Source of the DNA: Lachnospiraceae bacterium
GTDB lineage: Bacteria; Bacillota; Clostridia; Lachnospirales; Lachnospiraceae
Direction: 5' to 3'
Assembly: GCA_015058015.1 (NCBI GenBank)
Contig: SVDM01000005.1
Coordinates: forward strand, 109,861-173,860
Length of the DNA stretch: 64,000 bases
Below the pieces are notes generated by a model, which had not been told where the DNA came from, did no database searches, and was given only the letters and a program-made list of their open reading frames with translations. Position 1 is the first letter of the stretch. Every line of letters starts with the position of its first letter. The translations under genes and the position numbers were made by a program. Below, one piece after another: positions 30,105-38,055 of the stretch.

Positions 30105-30203
30105 GGGGTATCTCCTTGTAAGTAGAAAAGATAATCAAGTTCCTTTTATATATTCCTCTGTCAAGAGGAATATATTTTGGTGTAGCCGTAGGATACACCT
30201 TTG

Positions 30204-30219
30204 GTCGCATTAATGCGAC
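30204..30219. promoter_or_regulatory. Palindromic operator overlapping the cro stop codon
   Basis: GTCGCATTAATGCGAC is a perfect 16-bp palindrome. It shares both six-base half-sites with the upstream operator at 30441-30456. Confidence 0.75.
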
Positions 30220-30425
30220 ACAACGGGTAAAAAAATTTGAGTGGCCTCTTCCGACGAAAGATTAAGGATGCTTACTATTTTATTAGCTTCTCCCACGGTG
30301 AAGTCTTCCCCGGTCTTAAGCCTCCGGCACATTGTACTTTTATCTATTCCAACAGCTTCGGAAAGCCTCTCCTGGGTATATCCTCGTTCGACCATTTTGC
30401 CTTTTAATTTCATTACGTCGCACAT
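30210..30425 (-). CDS. Cro-like repressor
   Basis: The 71-residue protein is a Xre/Cro helix-turn-helix (KMVERGYTQERLSEAVGIDKS). It is the first minus-strand gene after the repressor, diverging from it, and has a TTGACA/TATTTT promoter. It would commit the phage to lysis by repressing the lysogenic repressor or its own operon. Palindromic sites lie both upstream and at its stop codon. Confidence 0.8.
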   Translation of the reverse strand: MCDVMKLKGKMVERGYTQERLSEAVGIDKSTMCRRLKTGEDFTVGEANKIVSILNLSSEEATQIFLPVVSH

Positions 30426-30440
30426 ATTTTACTCCTTCCT

Positions 30441-30456
30441 GTCGCATAATTGCGAC
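30441..30456. promoter_or_regulatory. Operator in the cro 5' leader
   Basis: GTCGCA-TAAT-TGCGAC is an inverted repeat with six-base arms, identical half-sites to 30204-30219. It lies just downstream of the minus-strand promoter. Confidence 0.7.
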
Positions 30457-30469
30457 TAATCACATTATT

Positions 30470-30498
30470 AAAATATCATCTTGCTAATTCTGTGTCAA
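30470..30498 (-). promoter_or_regulatory. Early (cro) promoter
   Basis: On the minus strand TTGACA (30493-30498) is 17 bp from TATTTT (30470-30475), followed by the operator at 30441-30456 and the Cro-like start. Confidence 0.7.
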
Positions 30499-30539
30499 TA
30501 ACTTTTTTCGCATTTTTGCAATTATTTTGCTTTTATATG

Positions 30540-30568
30540 TTGCAAAAGTGCAATTATACATATATTAT
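30540..30568 (+). promoter_or_regulatory. Repressor promoter with overlapping operator
   Basis: TTGCAA (30540-30545) and TATTAT (30563-30568) are 17 bp apart. The -35 box is half of an inverted repeat TTGCA-AAAG-TGCAA (30540-30553), suggesting autoregulation by the repressor. Confidence 0.65.
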
Positions 30569-30589
30569 AAAAGTACGGAGGTGCTTAAA

Positions 30590-30931
30590 ATGGAGGTTTA
30601 CGAAAGAATCAAGGCTAGAAGAAAAGAACTAAATCTATCAGCTGACGATGTAGCTACTGCTCTAGGCGTTTCCAGAGCTACTATTTACAGATATGAAAGC
30701 GCTGACATCGAGAAACTACCCACGCAAATATTAATACCCTTATCTTCAGTTCTTCGGTGCTCTCCTTCATGGCTCATGGGGTGGGATGATAAAGTATCTT
30801 TCGATATTTCCCCTGTGGAAAAAGAAATCATCTGTAAATACCGTGCCTTGTCAGATGATGCTAAAGATATGCTCCTTCGTTCCCTGGGCATCGAAAGGAA
30901 AAAAGAATCCGAGGAGAGCTGCGCAGGATAA
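30590..30931 (+). CDS. CI-like Xre repressor
   Basis: The 113-residue protein starts at 30590 after CGGAGG and has an N-terminal Xre helix-turn-helix (LNLSADDVATALGVSRATIYRYE). A short C-terminal region lacks the LexA-type self-cleavage domain, so it probably responds to another signal. It faces the Cro-like gene and precedes the integrase. Confidence 0.8.
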   Translation: MEVYERIKARRKELNLSADDVATALGVSRATIYRYESADIEKLPTQILIPLSSVLRCSPSWLMGWDDKVSFDISPVEKEIICKYRALSDDAKDMLLRSLGIERKKESEESCAG

Positions 30932-30948
30932 AGTAAGGGGGTGTGGGT

Positions 30949-32076
30949 ATGGCTACAAAATATAAACAGAATAGTAAGGGATTATGGCAGGCCCGTGTAT
31001 GGGACGGCACATATAACGCCGACGGCACAAAGCACCGGAAAAGCGTTTATAGCTCTAAATCATCAAGGGATCTTGAATTGAAGGTTGCTGCTATCGCACA
31101 AAATATCCGAGAAGGCAATGTAGCGCTTCCCTCTGATATATCGTTTTTGGACTATTCCCGGCACTGGCTTAAGGTTAAAAAGGGTATGCGCGAAAAGAAT
31201 ACGCAGCGTATGTATAGGCGCGTTATTAATTCGTATTTTGCCCCGCTGGAAGGTCTACGGCTGGCAGATTTTAAACATAGCGACCTGCAGGGCCTTATTA
31301 ATTCCCGCCTTGATTCTCCCCGAAGCTGTCAACAAATAGCCATGACTGCAAAGCAGGTCCTTCGTATGGCTGTTTCGGATTCCTATATCACCCAGGACGC
31401 ATTTTTAAAGATAACGACAGATCTTGCGATACCAAAATATAAAGCTGCTGAAAGACGTGCACTTACGGACATTGAAAAAGAAGCCATAAAGACTGCTGCC
31501 TTTACGGATCGCGAAAGGGCTTATGTGTACCTGCTTTATGCCTGCGGTCTGCGGCGGGGCGAAGCTTTAGCACTTACGCCTTTTGACTTCAAATTTGCTC
31601 CCGGCGAATCCACGGTCACTATAAATAAGACAATTATCTTTGACGAAAACACCCCGGAAGTAAAGAACAATCCGAAATCAGATAATGGTTTTCGCACAAT
31701 ACCTATCCCTGATGCGGTTGCTGGTTTCTTGAAAGAGTACGTGCAAGGGTTAAGCAAACCTTACCTGATGACAAATATCCAGGGCGGGGACCTTATGACG
31801 AAAACCGGATATAATAAGATGTGGAAAAGCATTGTAAAGAAAATGAATGTAGCTGCAGGGGGATCTGACGCGTTCCCGGTCATAACCGGTCTTACTGCTC
31901 ATATCTTCCGGCATAACTACTGTAGCGAATTATGTTATAAGGTACCCACTATCAGTATAAAGAAGGTAGCTTACCTATTGGGGGACACTGAAAAAATGGT
32001 TATGAATGTGTATAGTCACATTATAGAAGAAAAAGAAGACGTGCAATCCGTCGTAAATGAAATAATAGCGATATAA
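30949..32076 (+). CDS. Tyrosine integrase of the phage
   Basis: I take the ATG at 30949; a GTG at 30943 is possible. The 375-residue protein has an N-terminal arm-binding-like domain (MATKYKQNSKGLWQARVWDG), a core-binding domain, and the catalytic domain with CGLRRGEAL (arginine I), HIFRHNYC (HxxR) and MNVYSHI (tyrosine nucleophile). It is the last phage gene and faces tRNA-Lys, the usual arrangement for site-specific integration. Confidence 0.95.
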   Translation: MATKYKQNSKGLWQARVWDGTYNADGTKHRKSVYSSKSSRDLELKVAAIAQNIREGNVALPSDISFLDYSRHWLKVKKGMREKNTQRMYRRVINSYFAPLEGLRLADFKHSDLQGLINSRLDSPRSCQQIAMTAKQVLRMAVSDSYITQDAFLKITTDLAIPKYKAAERRALTDIEKEAIKTAAFTDRERAYVYLLYACGLRRGEALALTPFDFKFAPGESTVTINKTIIFDENTPEVKNNPKSDNGFRTIPIPDAVAGFLKEYVQGLSKPYLMTNIQGGDLMTKTGYNKMWKSIVKKMNVAAGGSDAFPVITGLTAHIFRHNYCSELCYKVPTISIKKVAYLLGDTEKMVMNVYSHIIEEKEDVQSVVNEIIAI

Positions 32077-32089
32077 GATAAATTATAAT

Positions 32090-32119
32090 AGGGCACCTTG
32101 ATCGGGTGTCCTATTTTTT
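32090..32119 (+). terminator. Integrase terminator
   Basis: GGGCACC and GGGTGTCC pair with one G-U pair around a short loop, followed by TATTTTTTT. Confidence 0.7.
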
Positions 32120-32120
32120 T

Positions 32121-32190
32121 GTAGGACAATTTAGTAGGACACAAGTAGGACTGTTAGTTTTTTACAGTGCTTGTAGGACGCTGGTAGGAC
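32121..32190 (+). repeat. Five GTAGGAC direct repeats, probable integrase arm sites
   Basis: GTAGGAC occurs at 32121, 32134, 32145, 32173 and 32184, spaced 11 to 13 bp apart within each group, close to a helical turn. They lie between the integrase and the tRNA attachment gene. Confidence 0.75.
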
Positions 32191-32200
32191 TTTTACTTTT

Positions 32201-32230
32201 TAATACTTTTGAATACTTTTTAATACTTTT
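32201..32230 (+). repeat. Three 10-bp tandem repeats (TAATACTTTT)
   Basis: Units begin at 32201, 32211 and 32221; the middle one starts with G instead of T. They lie next to the integrase arm-site array. Confidence 0.7.
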
Positions 32231-32303
32231 TAAAGTGGCTCAAAGCCATAAAATAAAAGGCATAACACCTACAAGCCTTGTGGTAAGTGCTACACCCTTT
32301 GTA

Positions 32304-32345
32304 TGCGCCTTCAGGGGTTCGAACCCTGGACACCCTGATTAAGAG
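32304..32345. other. Probable attachment core (attR) in tRNA-Lys
   Basis: The 3' part of tRNA-Lys is the expected crossover core for this integrase. Its duplicate (attL) would lie beyond the left end of the window, so the exact core cannot be set here. Confidence 0.6.
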
Positions 32346-32376
32346 TCAGGTGCTCTGCCAGCTGAGCTAAAGGCGC
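32304..32376 (-). tRNA. tRNA-Lys (anticodon CUU)
   Basis: The reverse strand gives a 73-nt cloverleaf with acceptor GCGCCTT/AAGGCGC, D arm AGCTCAG, anticodon stem-loop CCTGA-CTCTTAA-TCAGG and TPsiC arm CAGGGTTCGAACCCCTG. It is the phage attachment gene. Confidence 0.97.
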
Positions 32377-32528
32377 TTATGTCGAACAAATGATATTATA
32401 TGACATTCCTTTCACTTTTTCAAGTACTATTTTTAAAAACATGATATTTTCTGCATTTCTTTGATTTTCAAGGGTTTACAGTGTTTGTGTTTATCATTTG
32501 CCGGTGTCTTTCTTCTATAATAAATAAT

Positions 32529-32555
32529 AAGAGAGGCGAGTATTTCGCCCCTCTT
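32529..32555 (-). terminator. Terminator of the antiporter gene
   Basis: On the minus strand AAGAGGGGCG pairs with CGCCTCTCTT with few mismatches and is followed by an AT-rich tail. It is just past the antiporter stop. Confidence 0.65.
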
Positions 32556-32578
32556 GCATTTATTAAATTACGATTGTA

Positions 32579-33865
32579 CTACCTTCTGGCATCCACATCT
32601 TCGTTGATTGTTCTTGCACTCTTAGATCCCGGTATGATTTCTCCTGCCAAGGTAAGAGATCTCTTGGTTAAAGTAGGACCAATTAACTCGTAGACCAATA
32701 CTGAGAATAATACAACGTTTCTTATTACAGCACCGTCTCCTAAGTTTGCTGCTGTAAGAGCCATTCCCAGTGCAACTCCTGCCTGTGGAAAAAGGGTTAT
32801 TCCCAGGTGATTAACTATCTCATCGCTGCAATGAGTTGCTTTACAGCTTATAAACGCACCGTAATACTTACCAGCAGATCTGGATATTATGTATATTATA
32901 CCTATCAGAAGCACCAGGGGATTTGCAAGTATTCTAAGATCCAGCTCAGCTCCTGATAATACGAAGAAAAGTATGCTTACAGGGGTTGTCCACCTATCGA
33001 CCCTACCCATCAATTCTTCCGATGTCTCGCATATGTTGCAGAATACTGTGCCCATCATCATACATACAAGGAGAAGAGAAAAGCTGATGTGTACTCCTCC
33101 TATGTCGAACTCCATCATGGATACTCCTACCGTAAGAAGAACAAATGAGATGGAAAGGGACATTCTCTTGCTTCTTGAATGGAAATATATCTCCAACCAA
33201 TTAAGCAAATATCCTGCAATAATGCCAAGTATTATGGAAAGAACAATCTCTAATATAGGTTCCACCACTACACTAATTACACTTATAGCACCTACTTCCA
33301 AGGCATTGGCTATACCAAAGGATGCCGAGAATAATACAAGTCCCACCGCATCATCAATAGCAACTACCATAAGAAGTAAACTTGTTAAGGGACCCTGGGC
33401 CTTATATTGCTTAACAACCATCAATGTTGCCGCCGGTGCTGTAGCTGCAGCTATGGCACCCAGCGTAATTGCTGATGGTATGGAAATAATATCGGGGTTA
33501 ATAATATGTGTTACTATTAATACTATATCTACCACCACCGTGGTGATGACAGCCTGAAATATACCTACGGTTATAGCCTGTTTTCCCATAGTTTTAAGCT
33601 GGGATACTCTAAATTCATTACCTATGGCAAAGGCAATAAAGCCAAGAGCTACCTGAGATATAATCTTTAGGGAATCCACTATTTCCAGTGATACAAAGCC
33701 CAGTCCCGTAAATCCCAAAGCCCCGATGGCGAAGGGCCCCAGCAGCAGACCGGCAATCAAATAAGATGTAACGGCCGGTAGATTAACCAGTTTTGCAAGT
33801 CTTGACATTAACAGACCTGCCAGCAACGCGATAGCCAAACATAGTAATGTTTGTTCTGTGTTCAT
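32579..33865 (-). CDS. Cation:proton antiporter (CPA2/KefB family)
   Basis: The 428-residue protein has about twelve hydrophobic spans and the pattern of monovalent cation/proton antiporters: SYLIAGLLLGPFAIGALGF, a VAIDDAVGLVLF segment and FPQAGVALGMALTAAN. It lacks the C-terminal RCK domain of full KefB/KefC. It exchanges Na+ or K+ for protons for pH or salt balance. It is the first chromosomal gene beyond the phage attachment site. Confidence 0.85.
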   Translation of the reverse strand: MNTEQTLLCLAIALLAGLLMSRLAKLVNLPAVTSYLIAGLLLGPFAIGALGFTGLGFVSLEIVDSLKIISQVALGFIAFAIGNEFRVSQLKTMGKQAITVGIFQAVITTVVVDIVLIVTHIINPDIISIPSAITLGAIAAATAPAATLMVVKQYKAQGPLTSLLLMVVAIDDAVGLVLFSASFGIANALEVGAISVISVVVEPILEIVLSIILGIIAGYLLNWLEIYFHSRSKRMSLSISFVLLTVGVSMMEFDIGGVHISFSLLLVCMMMGTVFCNICETSEELMGRVDRWTTPVSILFFVLSGAELDLRILANPLVLLIGIIYIISRSAGKYYGAFISCKATHCSDEIVNHLGITLFPQAGVALGMALTAANLGDGAVIRNVVLFSVLVYELIGPTLTKRSLTLAGEIIPGSKSARTINEDVDARR

Positions 33866-33901
33866 AGTTCTCTCCTCTTTTCTCCGAAGTTAAGTTATGA
33901 T

Positions 33902-34564
33902 TTAATCAGTTTCCTTTACTGTTTCTACATGGCATATCAGCTTATAAATGGGCTTATCAAGCTTGGAAAACTTAGATTCGTATTCCGTCATAATATTGCC
34001 TTCATTCATTGCTTCATCCTTATGTAGATTGTCTGTTTGAGCATCCAGCGCCCAACCCTTTTCGTCTATCTCCTGTAAGGAGAACTCAAACAGGCCTTTA
34101 TTATCCGTTTTAAACTCAAGTATTCCCTTATCCGGCAATACCTCTTCATATCTGGCCAGAAACTCCTTGGAAGTCAGTCGCCTCTTTGAGTGTCTATCCT
34201 TTGGCCAGGGATCGGAGAAATTCAGATAAATTCCCTTTACTTCTCCCTTTTCAAATACCTCCGGCAGTATCTCCGCATTAAGACTAAGGAGCTTTAAATT
34301 CGGAATCTCCTCCATCTTCTCTAGTTTTTGCACAGCTCTTATCTGTACGCTGGGGTATTTCTCTATTCCTATGTAGTTATTCTCCGGGTGCTTTATTGCG
34401 TTCTCTATGATAAAACGCCCTTTACCCATACCGATTTCAATGTATATGGGATTATTGTTGCCAAATACCTCTCTCCAGCTTCCCTTATGGGTCTGTGGTT
34501 CGGTAATCGAGTAAGGACTCTTGAAAACTTCTTCTTTTGCTCCCGGAATGTTTCTTAGTCGCAT
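33902..34564 (-). CDS. trmB: tRNA (guanine46-N7)-methyltransferase
   Basis: The 220-residue protein has the TrmB pattern: the SAM-binding IEIGMGKGRFI, the YIGIEKYPS strand, and the conserved LNFSDPWPKDRHSKRR and FKTDNKGLF segments. It methylates G46 in the tRNA variable loop. It is probably in one transcript with the antiporter gene. Confidence 0.93.
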   Translation of the reverse strand: MRLRNIPGAKEEVFKSPYSITEPQTHKGSWREVFGNNNPIYIEIGMGKGRFIIENAIKHPENNYIGIEKYPSVQIRAVQKLEKMEEIPNLKLLSLNAEILPEVFEKGEVKGIYLNFSDPWPKDRHSKRRLTSKEFLARYEEVLPDKGILEFKTDNKGLFEFSLQEIDEKGWALDAQTDNLHKDEAMNEGNIMTEYESKFSKLDKPIYKLICHVETVKETD

Positions 34565-34775
34565 TTTCTTCCCTCTGCTTCTTGATTTATTTGGTCATAT
34601 ATAATATCATGAACATATCGTTTTTTTTACAATTATGAGCGTTTAATTTACTCAAATATAACGTTCATTCTATACCTTTTTATTAATTTTTCAACCTTTT
34701 TGGGAAAAATTATTGCCATTTAGGGTGCCGGTTAGATTTTTGTTTAGCCTCGCGCCTTTTTATACGGAGTTTTAT

Positions 34776-36080
34776 ATGCGATTAAAGAAGAAAGTACTAT
34801 CTTTGGGACTGGCTTTCACCCTTTGTTTTTCCTGCTTCTCGGTTGCCGAGGCTAAGGTCGCATGGCCTGCTGCCCCCGGTATTGCCTCGGATGCAGGTAT
34901 TCTTATGAACGCAGAGACCGGAACCGTCCTTTTTTCCAAGAATATGGAGACACAGCTTTATCCTGCGAGTATTACTAAGCTTATGACGGTGCTTTTGGTG
35001 CTGGAAAACTGTAAACTGGACCAAACGGTGACATTTTCAAGGGAAGCTGTATACAATATTGAGCCGGGCAGTAACCATATTGGTATGACTGTTGGTGAGC
35101 AGATTACTGTTGAACAGGCTTTGTACGGTATCCTGCTGGAATCCGCAAATGAAGTGTGTAACGGTGTGGGAGAGCTTATTTCCGGATCCCAGGAAGCCTT
35201 TGCCCAACTTATGACTAAGCGGGCAGAGGAGCTTGGTTGTAAGCATACCCATTTCATGAATGCCAACGGTCTTCATGATAATGACCATTACACCTGTGCT
35301 TACGATATGGCACTTATTATGAAGGAATGTTTAAAGCACGAAGAATTTCGCAAAATTGCCGGAACTAAGTCCTACCAGATACCTCCCACCAACAATTATG
35401 AGGAGACCCGTTATCTCAACAACTCCCATAAGATGTTTCCCGGAAAGACCTTTGAGTATGATGGTTTTGAATGTGGAAAAACAGGTTTTACAGATCAAGC
35501 CCTCAATACCTTAGTTACCGTGGCAAAACGTGGAGATGTGGAGCTTATATGTGTTACACTACATGGTAACCAGACTCATTATCCTGACACAGCCACTCTT
35601 TTAAACTATGGCTTTGCCAATTATAAAAACCTGATAATTGGCGACTCCGACGAGAATCTTAAGGGAGATTATTATATTAACAAGTATTCGGAACTCGGTG
35701 ACTTTATCAATGGTGCGAAGTCTTATGAGATGACATATGATACCGGAGCAAGACTGATATTCCCCACTACAGGCTCCTTTGCAGATCTTACGCAGAAGCT
35801 TACCGGGGTTAATGTGGATGGCACAACCCTTAACGCTATGCTGGAATACTACTACGGTGAGGATTATATGGGCTCTCTGCCACTTACAATTAAAAAAGAG
35901 GAGACCCCACTGGCTACTGTAGCAGGATTTGCTGAAGAACACCCCATATTATTTAATATAATCCGTGTTGTTTTGATTATTCTTGGTGTATTACTTGTTG
36001 GTTACATCTGCCTGTATATCTATGCTGTACGGAGACGTAAGAAGAGAAGAGGCCGCAATAGAAATCACAATGACAGATAA
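34776..36080 (+). CDS. dacA: D-alanyl-D-alanine carboxypeptidase (PBP5/DacF type)
   Basis: The start at 34776 (CGGAG) gives 434 residues. A signal peptide (LSLGLAFTLCFSCFSVAEA) precedes the penicillin-binding domain with catalytic SITK, SAN and KTG (CGKTGFT) motifs. A C-terminal hydrophobic span (NIIRVVLIILGVLLVGYICL) is followed by a basic tail, an anchor in the membrane. It trims peptidoglycan stem peptides outside the cell. Confidence 0.9.
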   Translation: MRLKKKVLSLGLAFTLCFSCFSVAEAKVAWPAAPGIASDAGILMNAETGTVLFSKNMETQLYPASITKLMTVLLVLENCKLDQTVTFSREAVYNIEPGSNHIGMTVGEQITVEQALYGILLESANEVCNGVGELISGSQEAFAQLMTKRAEELGCKHTHFMNANGLHDNDHYTCAYDMALIMKECLKHEEFRKIAGTKSYQIPPTNNYEETRYLNNSHKMFPGKTFEYDGFECGKTGFTDQALNTLVTVAKRGDVELICVTLHGNQTHYPDTATLLNYGFANYKNLIIGDSDENLKGDYYINKYSELGDFINGAKSYEMTYDTGARLIFPTTGSFADLTQKLTGVNVDGTTLNAMLEYYYGEDYMGSLPLTIKKEETPLATVAGFAEEHPILFNIIRVVLIILGVLLVGYICLYIYAVRRRKKRRGRNRNHNDR

Positions 36081-36101
36081 TTGCATATTTTAATGGTTTA
36101 T

Positions 36102-36134
36102 AAAAGAGGTTACCCCGCGGGATAACCTCTTTTC
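36102..36134. terminator. Bidirectional terminator between dacA and the repetitive membrane gene
   Basis: AAAAGAGGTTA and TAACCTCTTTT form a long stem with an interior CCCCGCGGGA loop, with A and T runs at both ends. It serves the converging dacA (plus) and 36147-37766 (minus) genes. Confidence 0.85.
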
Positions 36135-36146
36135 TTTATGACATTA

Positions 36147-37766
36147 TTAACTTCCCATGTTAGCAAACATAGCTGCTATTTCATCGGGACTTAGCTGCTT
36201 ATTGGGGTCTGATAAGTCCGGCATAGGCGGTTTTTCCTCTGCTGCCGGTTCAGGTTCCGGTTCTGGTGCTACTTCAACTACAGGCTCGGGCTCCGGTTCC
36301 GGTGCAGGCTCTTCCGGTGCTGCATTGGCAAACATCGCTGCTATCTCATCAGGACTCAACTGCTTGTTCGGGTCTGACAAATCCGGCATAGGCGGTTTTT
36401 CCTCTGCTGCCGGTTCAGGTTCCGGTTCAGGCTCCGGTTCGGGCTCGGGTGCTGCTTCAACTACCGGCTCTGGCTCAGGTGCCGGCTCTTCAGGTGCCGC
36501 ATTGGCAAACATCGCTGCTATCTCATCGGGACTCAACTGCTTATTGGGATCTGATAGGTCCGGCATAGGTGGTTTTTCCTCTGCTGCCGGTTCCGGTTCG
36601 GGTGCTACTTCCACTACGGGCTCCGGCTCCGGTTCAGGCTCCGGTGCTGCCTCCACTACGGGCTCCGGCTCCGGTTCAGGCTCCGGTGCTGCCTCCACCG
36701 CCTCATCTAAGGTTTCAAGTCCTCCTAATAGTTCAGTTAAATCGTCTATATTGTAATCTTCTGCTTCAGCCGGTGCCTCAGCAGTCATTTCTTCACCTGA
36801 TAATTCCTCAAATCCTGACAAATCAAGATCTGATAGATCGAGGTCCGGCATTTCTAAATCTGCCAAATCCCCTATATCTGCTATGGGTTCCTCCATCAGC
36901 GGTGCCTCTTCAGGCATCGCTAAATCCGGCATCTCTAAGTCTGCCAGGTCTCCCAAATCAGGCAATGGCTCTTCCATTATTGGAGCCTCTTCCATTATCG
37001 GCGCCTCTTCCATTATTGGAACCTCTTCCATAACAGGCTCCTCTTCTACAACAGGCGCCTCCTCAATTACAGGCTCCGGTGCCGGTGGGGGAGTAATTGG
37101 TTCGGGTTGTGGTATCGTGGGTGCTGCTACAGGCACGCCGGCTGCAATTGAAGACTTAACCTCATTAAGGGCGTTAAGAATCTCTGCAATATCATCTTTA
37201 CTGGCATATTCATTACCACTTTCCATTGCAGATGCCAGTTCCATAACCTTTTCTTTTTGAACTTCCGTCGCATCCTGGCTTTCCTTCATCTGTCCCACCA
37301 GGTCAATGACCTTTTCTAAGATAATGTCATTAGAGTTCATTAGAGCATCTGTATTCTCTTTATTTCTACTTACAACTATCTTTGATGAAGCTTTTTGATT
37401 GAGAACAATTTCCCTCATTAACTGATCTAAAGTGTTCTCTGTTTCTTTACGTGAAGTCTTCACTTCTCCATGATTCTTCTTCATCATAAGATATATGGCT
37501 CTTTGTGCCTTCATCTCATTGTTGTAATATGCATTACTGATTTTTTTGTTGTCACCAATAATACCCAGTATGCACAAAATCAATATTGTTGTCATTGCAA
37601 GGCAAACCACCGATGCAATAATAATTGGTATTACATTGGTGATATCGCTTAGCATAAGATATAAATCGCATATTACTGCTAAAATTAGCAAATCAGCAAT
37701 TATAATACAACATATCTTATAATTAATCTTTTTGTTAGTTTCCGTACTTTTCTTTCCGTCTTCCAT
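36147..37766 (-). CDS. Membrane protein with acidic EP-rich tail and repeated SPDEIAAMFAN motif
   Basis: The 539-residue protein has two N-terminal transmembrane segments (about 17-40 and 46-70), a helical cytoplasmic region with a probable coiled coil, and then a long acidic tail of proline/glutamate repeats (EPEPEP, PIMEEAP). The tail carries three copies of a unit MPDLSDPNKQLSPDEIAAMFAN; the last ends the protein. The short motif resembles the CheY-binding N-terminal peptide of FliM (LSQDEIDALL). The family is unknown to me. Confidence 0.75.
   Translation of the reverse strand: MEDGKKSTETNKKINYKICCIIIADLLILAVICDLYLMLSDITNVIPIIIASVVCLAMTTILILCILGIIGDNKKISNAYYNNEMKAQRAIYLMMKKNHGEVKTSRKETENTLDQLMREIVLNQKASSKIVVSRNKENTDALMNSNDIILEKVIDLVGQMKESQDATEVQKEKVMELASAMESGNEYASKDDIAEILNALNEVKSSIAAGVPVAAPTIPQPEPITPPPAPEPVIEEAPVVEEEPVMEEVPIMEEAPIMEEAPIMEEPLPDLGDLADLEMPDLAMPEEAPLMEEPIADIGDLADLEMPDLDLSDLDLSGFEELSGEEMTAEAPAEAEDYNIDDLTELLGGLETLDEAVEAAPEPEPEPEPVVEAAPEPEPEPEPVVEVAPEPEPAAEEKPPMPDLSDPNKQLSPDEIAAMFANAAPEEPAPEPEPVVEAAPEPEPEPEPEPEPAAEEKPPMPDLSDPNKQLSPDEIAAMFANAAPEEPAPEPEPEPVVEVAPEPEPEPAAEEKPPMPDLSDPNKQLSPDEIAAMFANMGS
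36150..36600. repeat. Tandem units in the repetitive membrane gene
   Basis: Three blocks at about 36150-36240, 36318-36420 and 36507-36600 encode AEEKPPMPDLSDPNKQLS followed by PDEIAAMFAN, separated by proline/glutamate linkers of variable length. Confidence 0.8.
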
Positions 37767-37930
37767 GCTGACGTACCCCCCATTTGTTTTTTAATGGTGT
37801 GAGTAATCCACATACCCGTATTATTTATCGACAATTGATATAATATAGTTTACACTATTTTTGTTATTTTTGACACGTTTTCTTATATTTTCACGCAATA
37901 TTCTTTTGTTTTGTTTTTAAAAATTATAAA

Positions 37931-37971
37931 ACCCGTTTGAGTTGGTTATAAATAAACCACTTCAAACGGGT
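37931..37971 (-). terminator. Terminator of tRNA-Arg
   Basis: ACCCGTTTGA pairs with TCAAACGGGT; on the minus strand it is followed by TTTATAATTTTT. It lies just past the 3' end of the tRNA. Confidence 0.8.
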
Positions 37972-37975
37972 CCTA

Positions 37976-38049
37976 CGTCCCTGACTGGAGTCGAACCAGC
38001 GGCCTTTCGCTTAGGAGGCGAACGCTCTATCCTGCTGAGCTACAGAGAC
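37976..38049 (-). tRNA. tRNA-Arg (anticodon CCU)
   Basis: The 74-nt reverse-strand cloverleaf has acceptor GTCTCTG/CAGGGAC, D arm AGCTCAG, anticodon stem-loop TTCGC-CTCCTAA-GCGAA and TPsiC arm CTGGTTCGACTCCAG. Confidence 0.96.
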
Positions 38050-38055
38050 TTGCGG

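Larger units (their letters stand above)
1..32304. mobile_element. Integrated temperate phage (right part; left end outside window)
   Basis: A continuous block of phage genes runs from the left edge to the tRNA-Lys gene: packaging, head and contractile-tail genes on the minus strand, early genes on the minus strand, a divergent repressor/Cro switch, and a plus-strand tyrosine integrase ending about 230 bp from the 3' end of tRNA-Lys(CUU). Lambda-type head proteins combined with a sheath and tube of P2/Mu type suggest a myovirus-like phage. Baseplate, tape measure, tail fibres and lysis genes are not in the window. At least two small genes look frameshifted, so inducibility is uncertain. Confidence 0.95.

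Noticed and set aside
36150..36700. Regular DNA repeats that could be mistaken for a CRISPR array
   Set aside because: Units are in frame, of unequal length, and encode a continuous protein tail; there are no unique spacers. I saw no CRISPR array anywhere in the window.
36157..37260. Long plus-strand ORFs rich in Gly-Ser, antisense to the repetitive membrane gene
   Set aside because: They are shadows of the proline/glutamate repeats on the other strand; no start signals.
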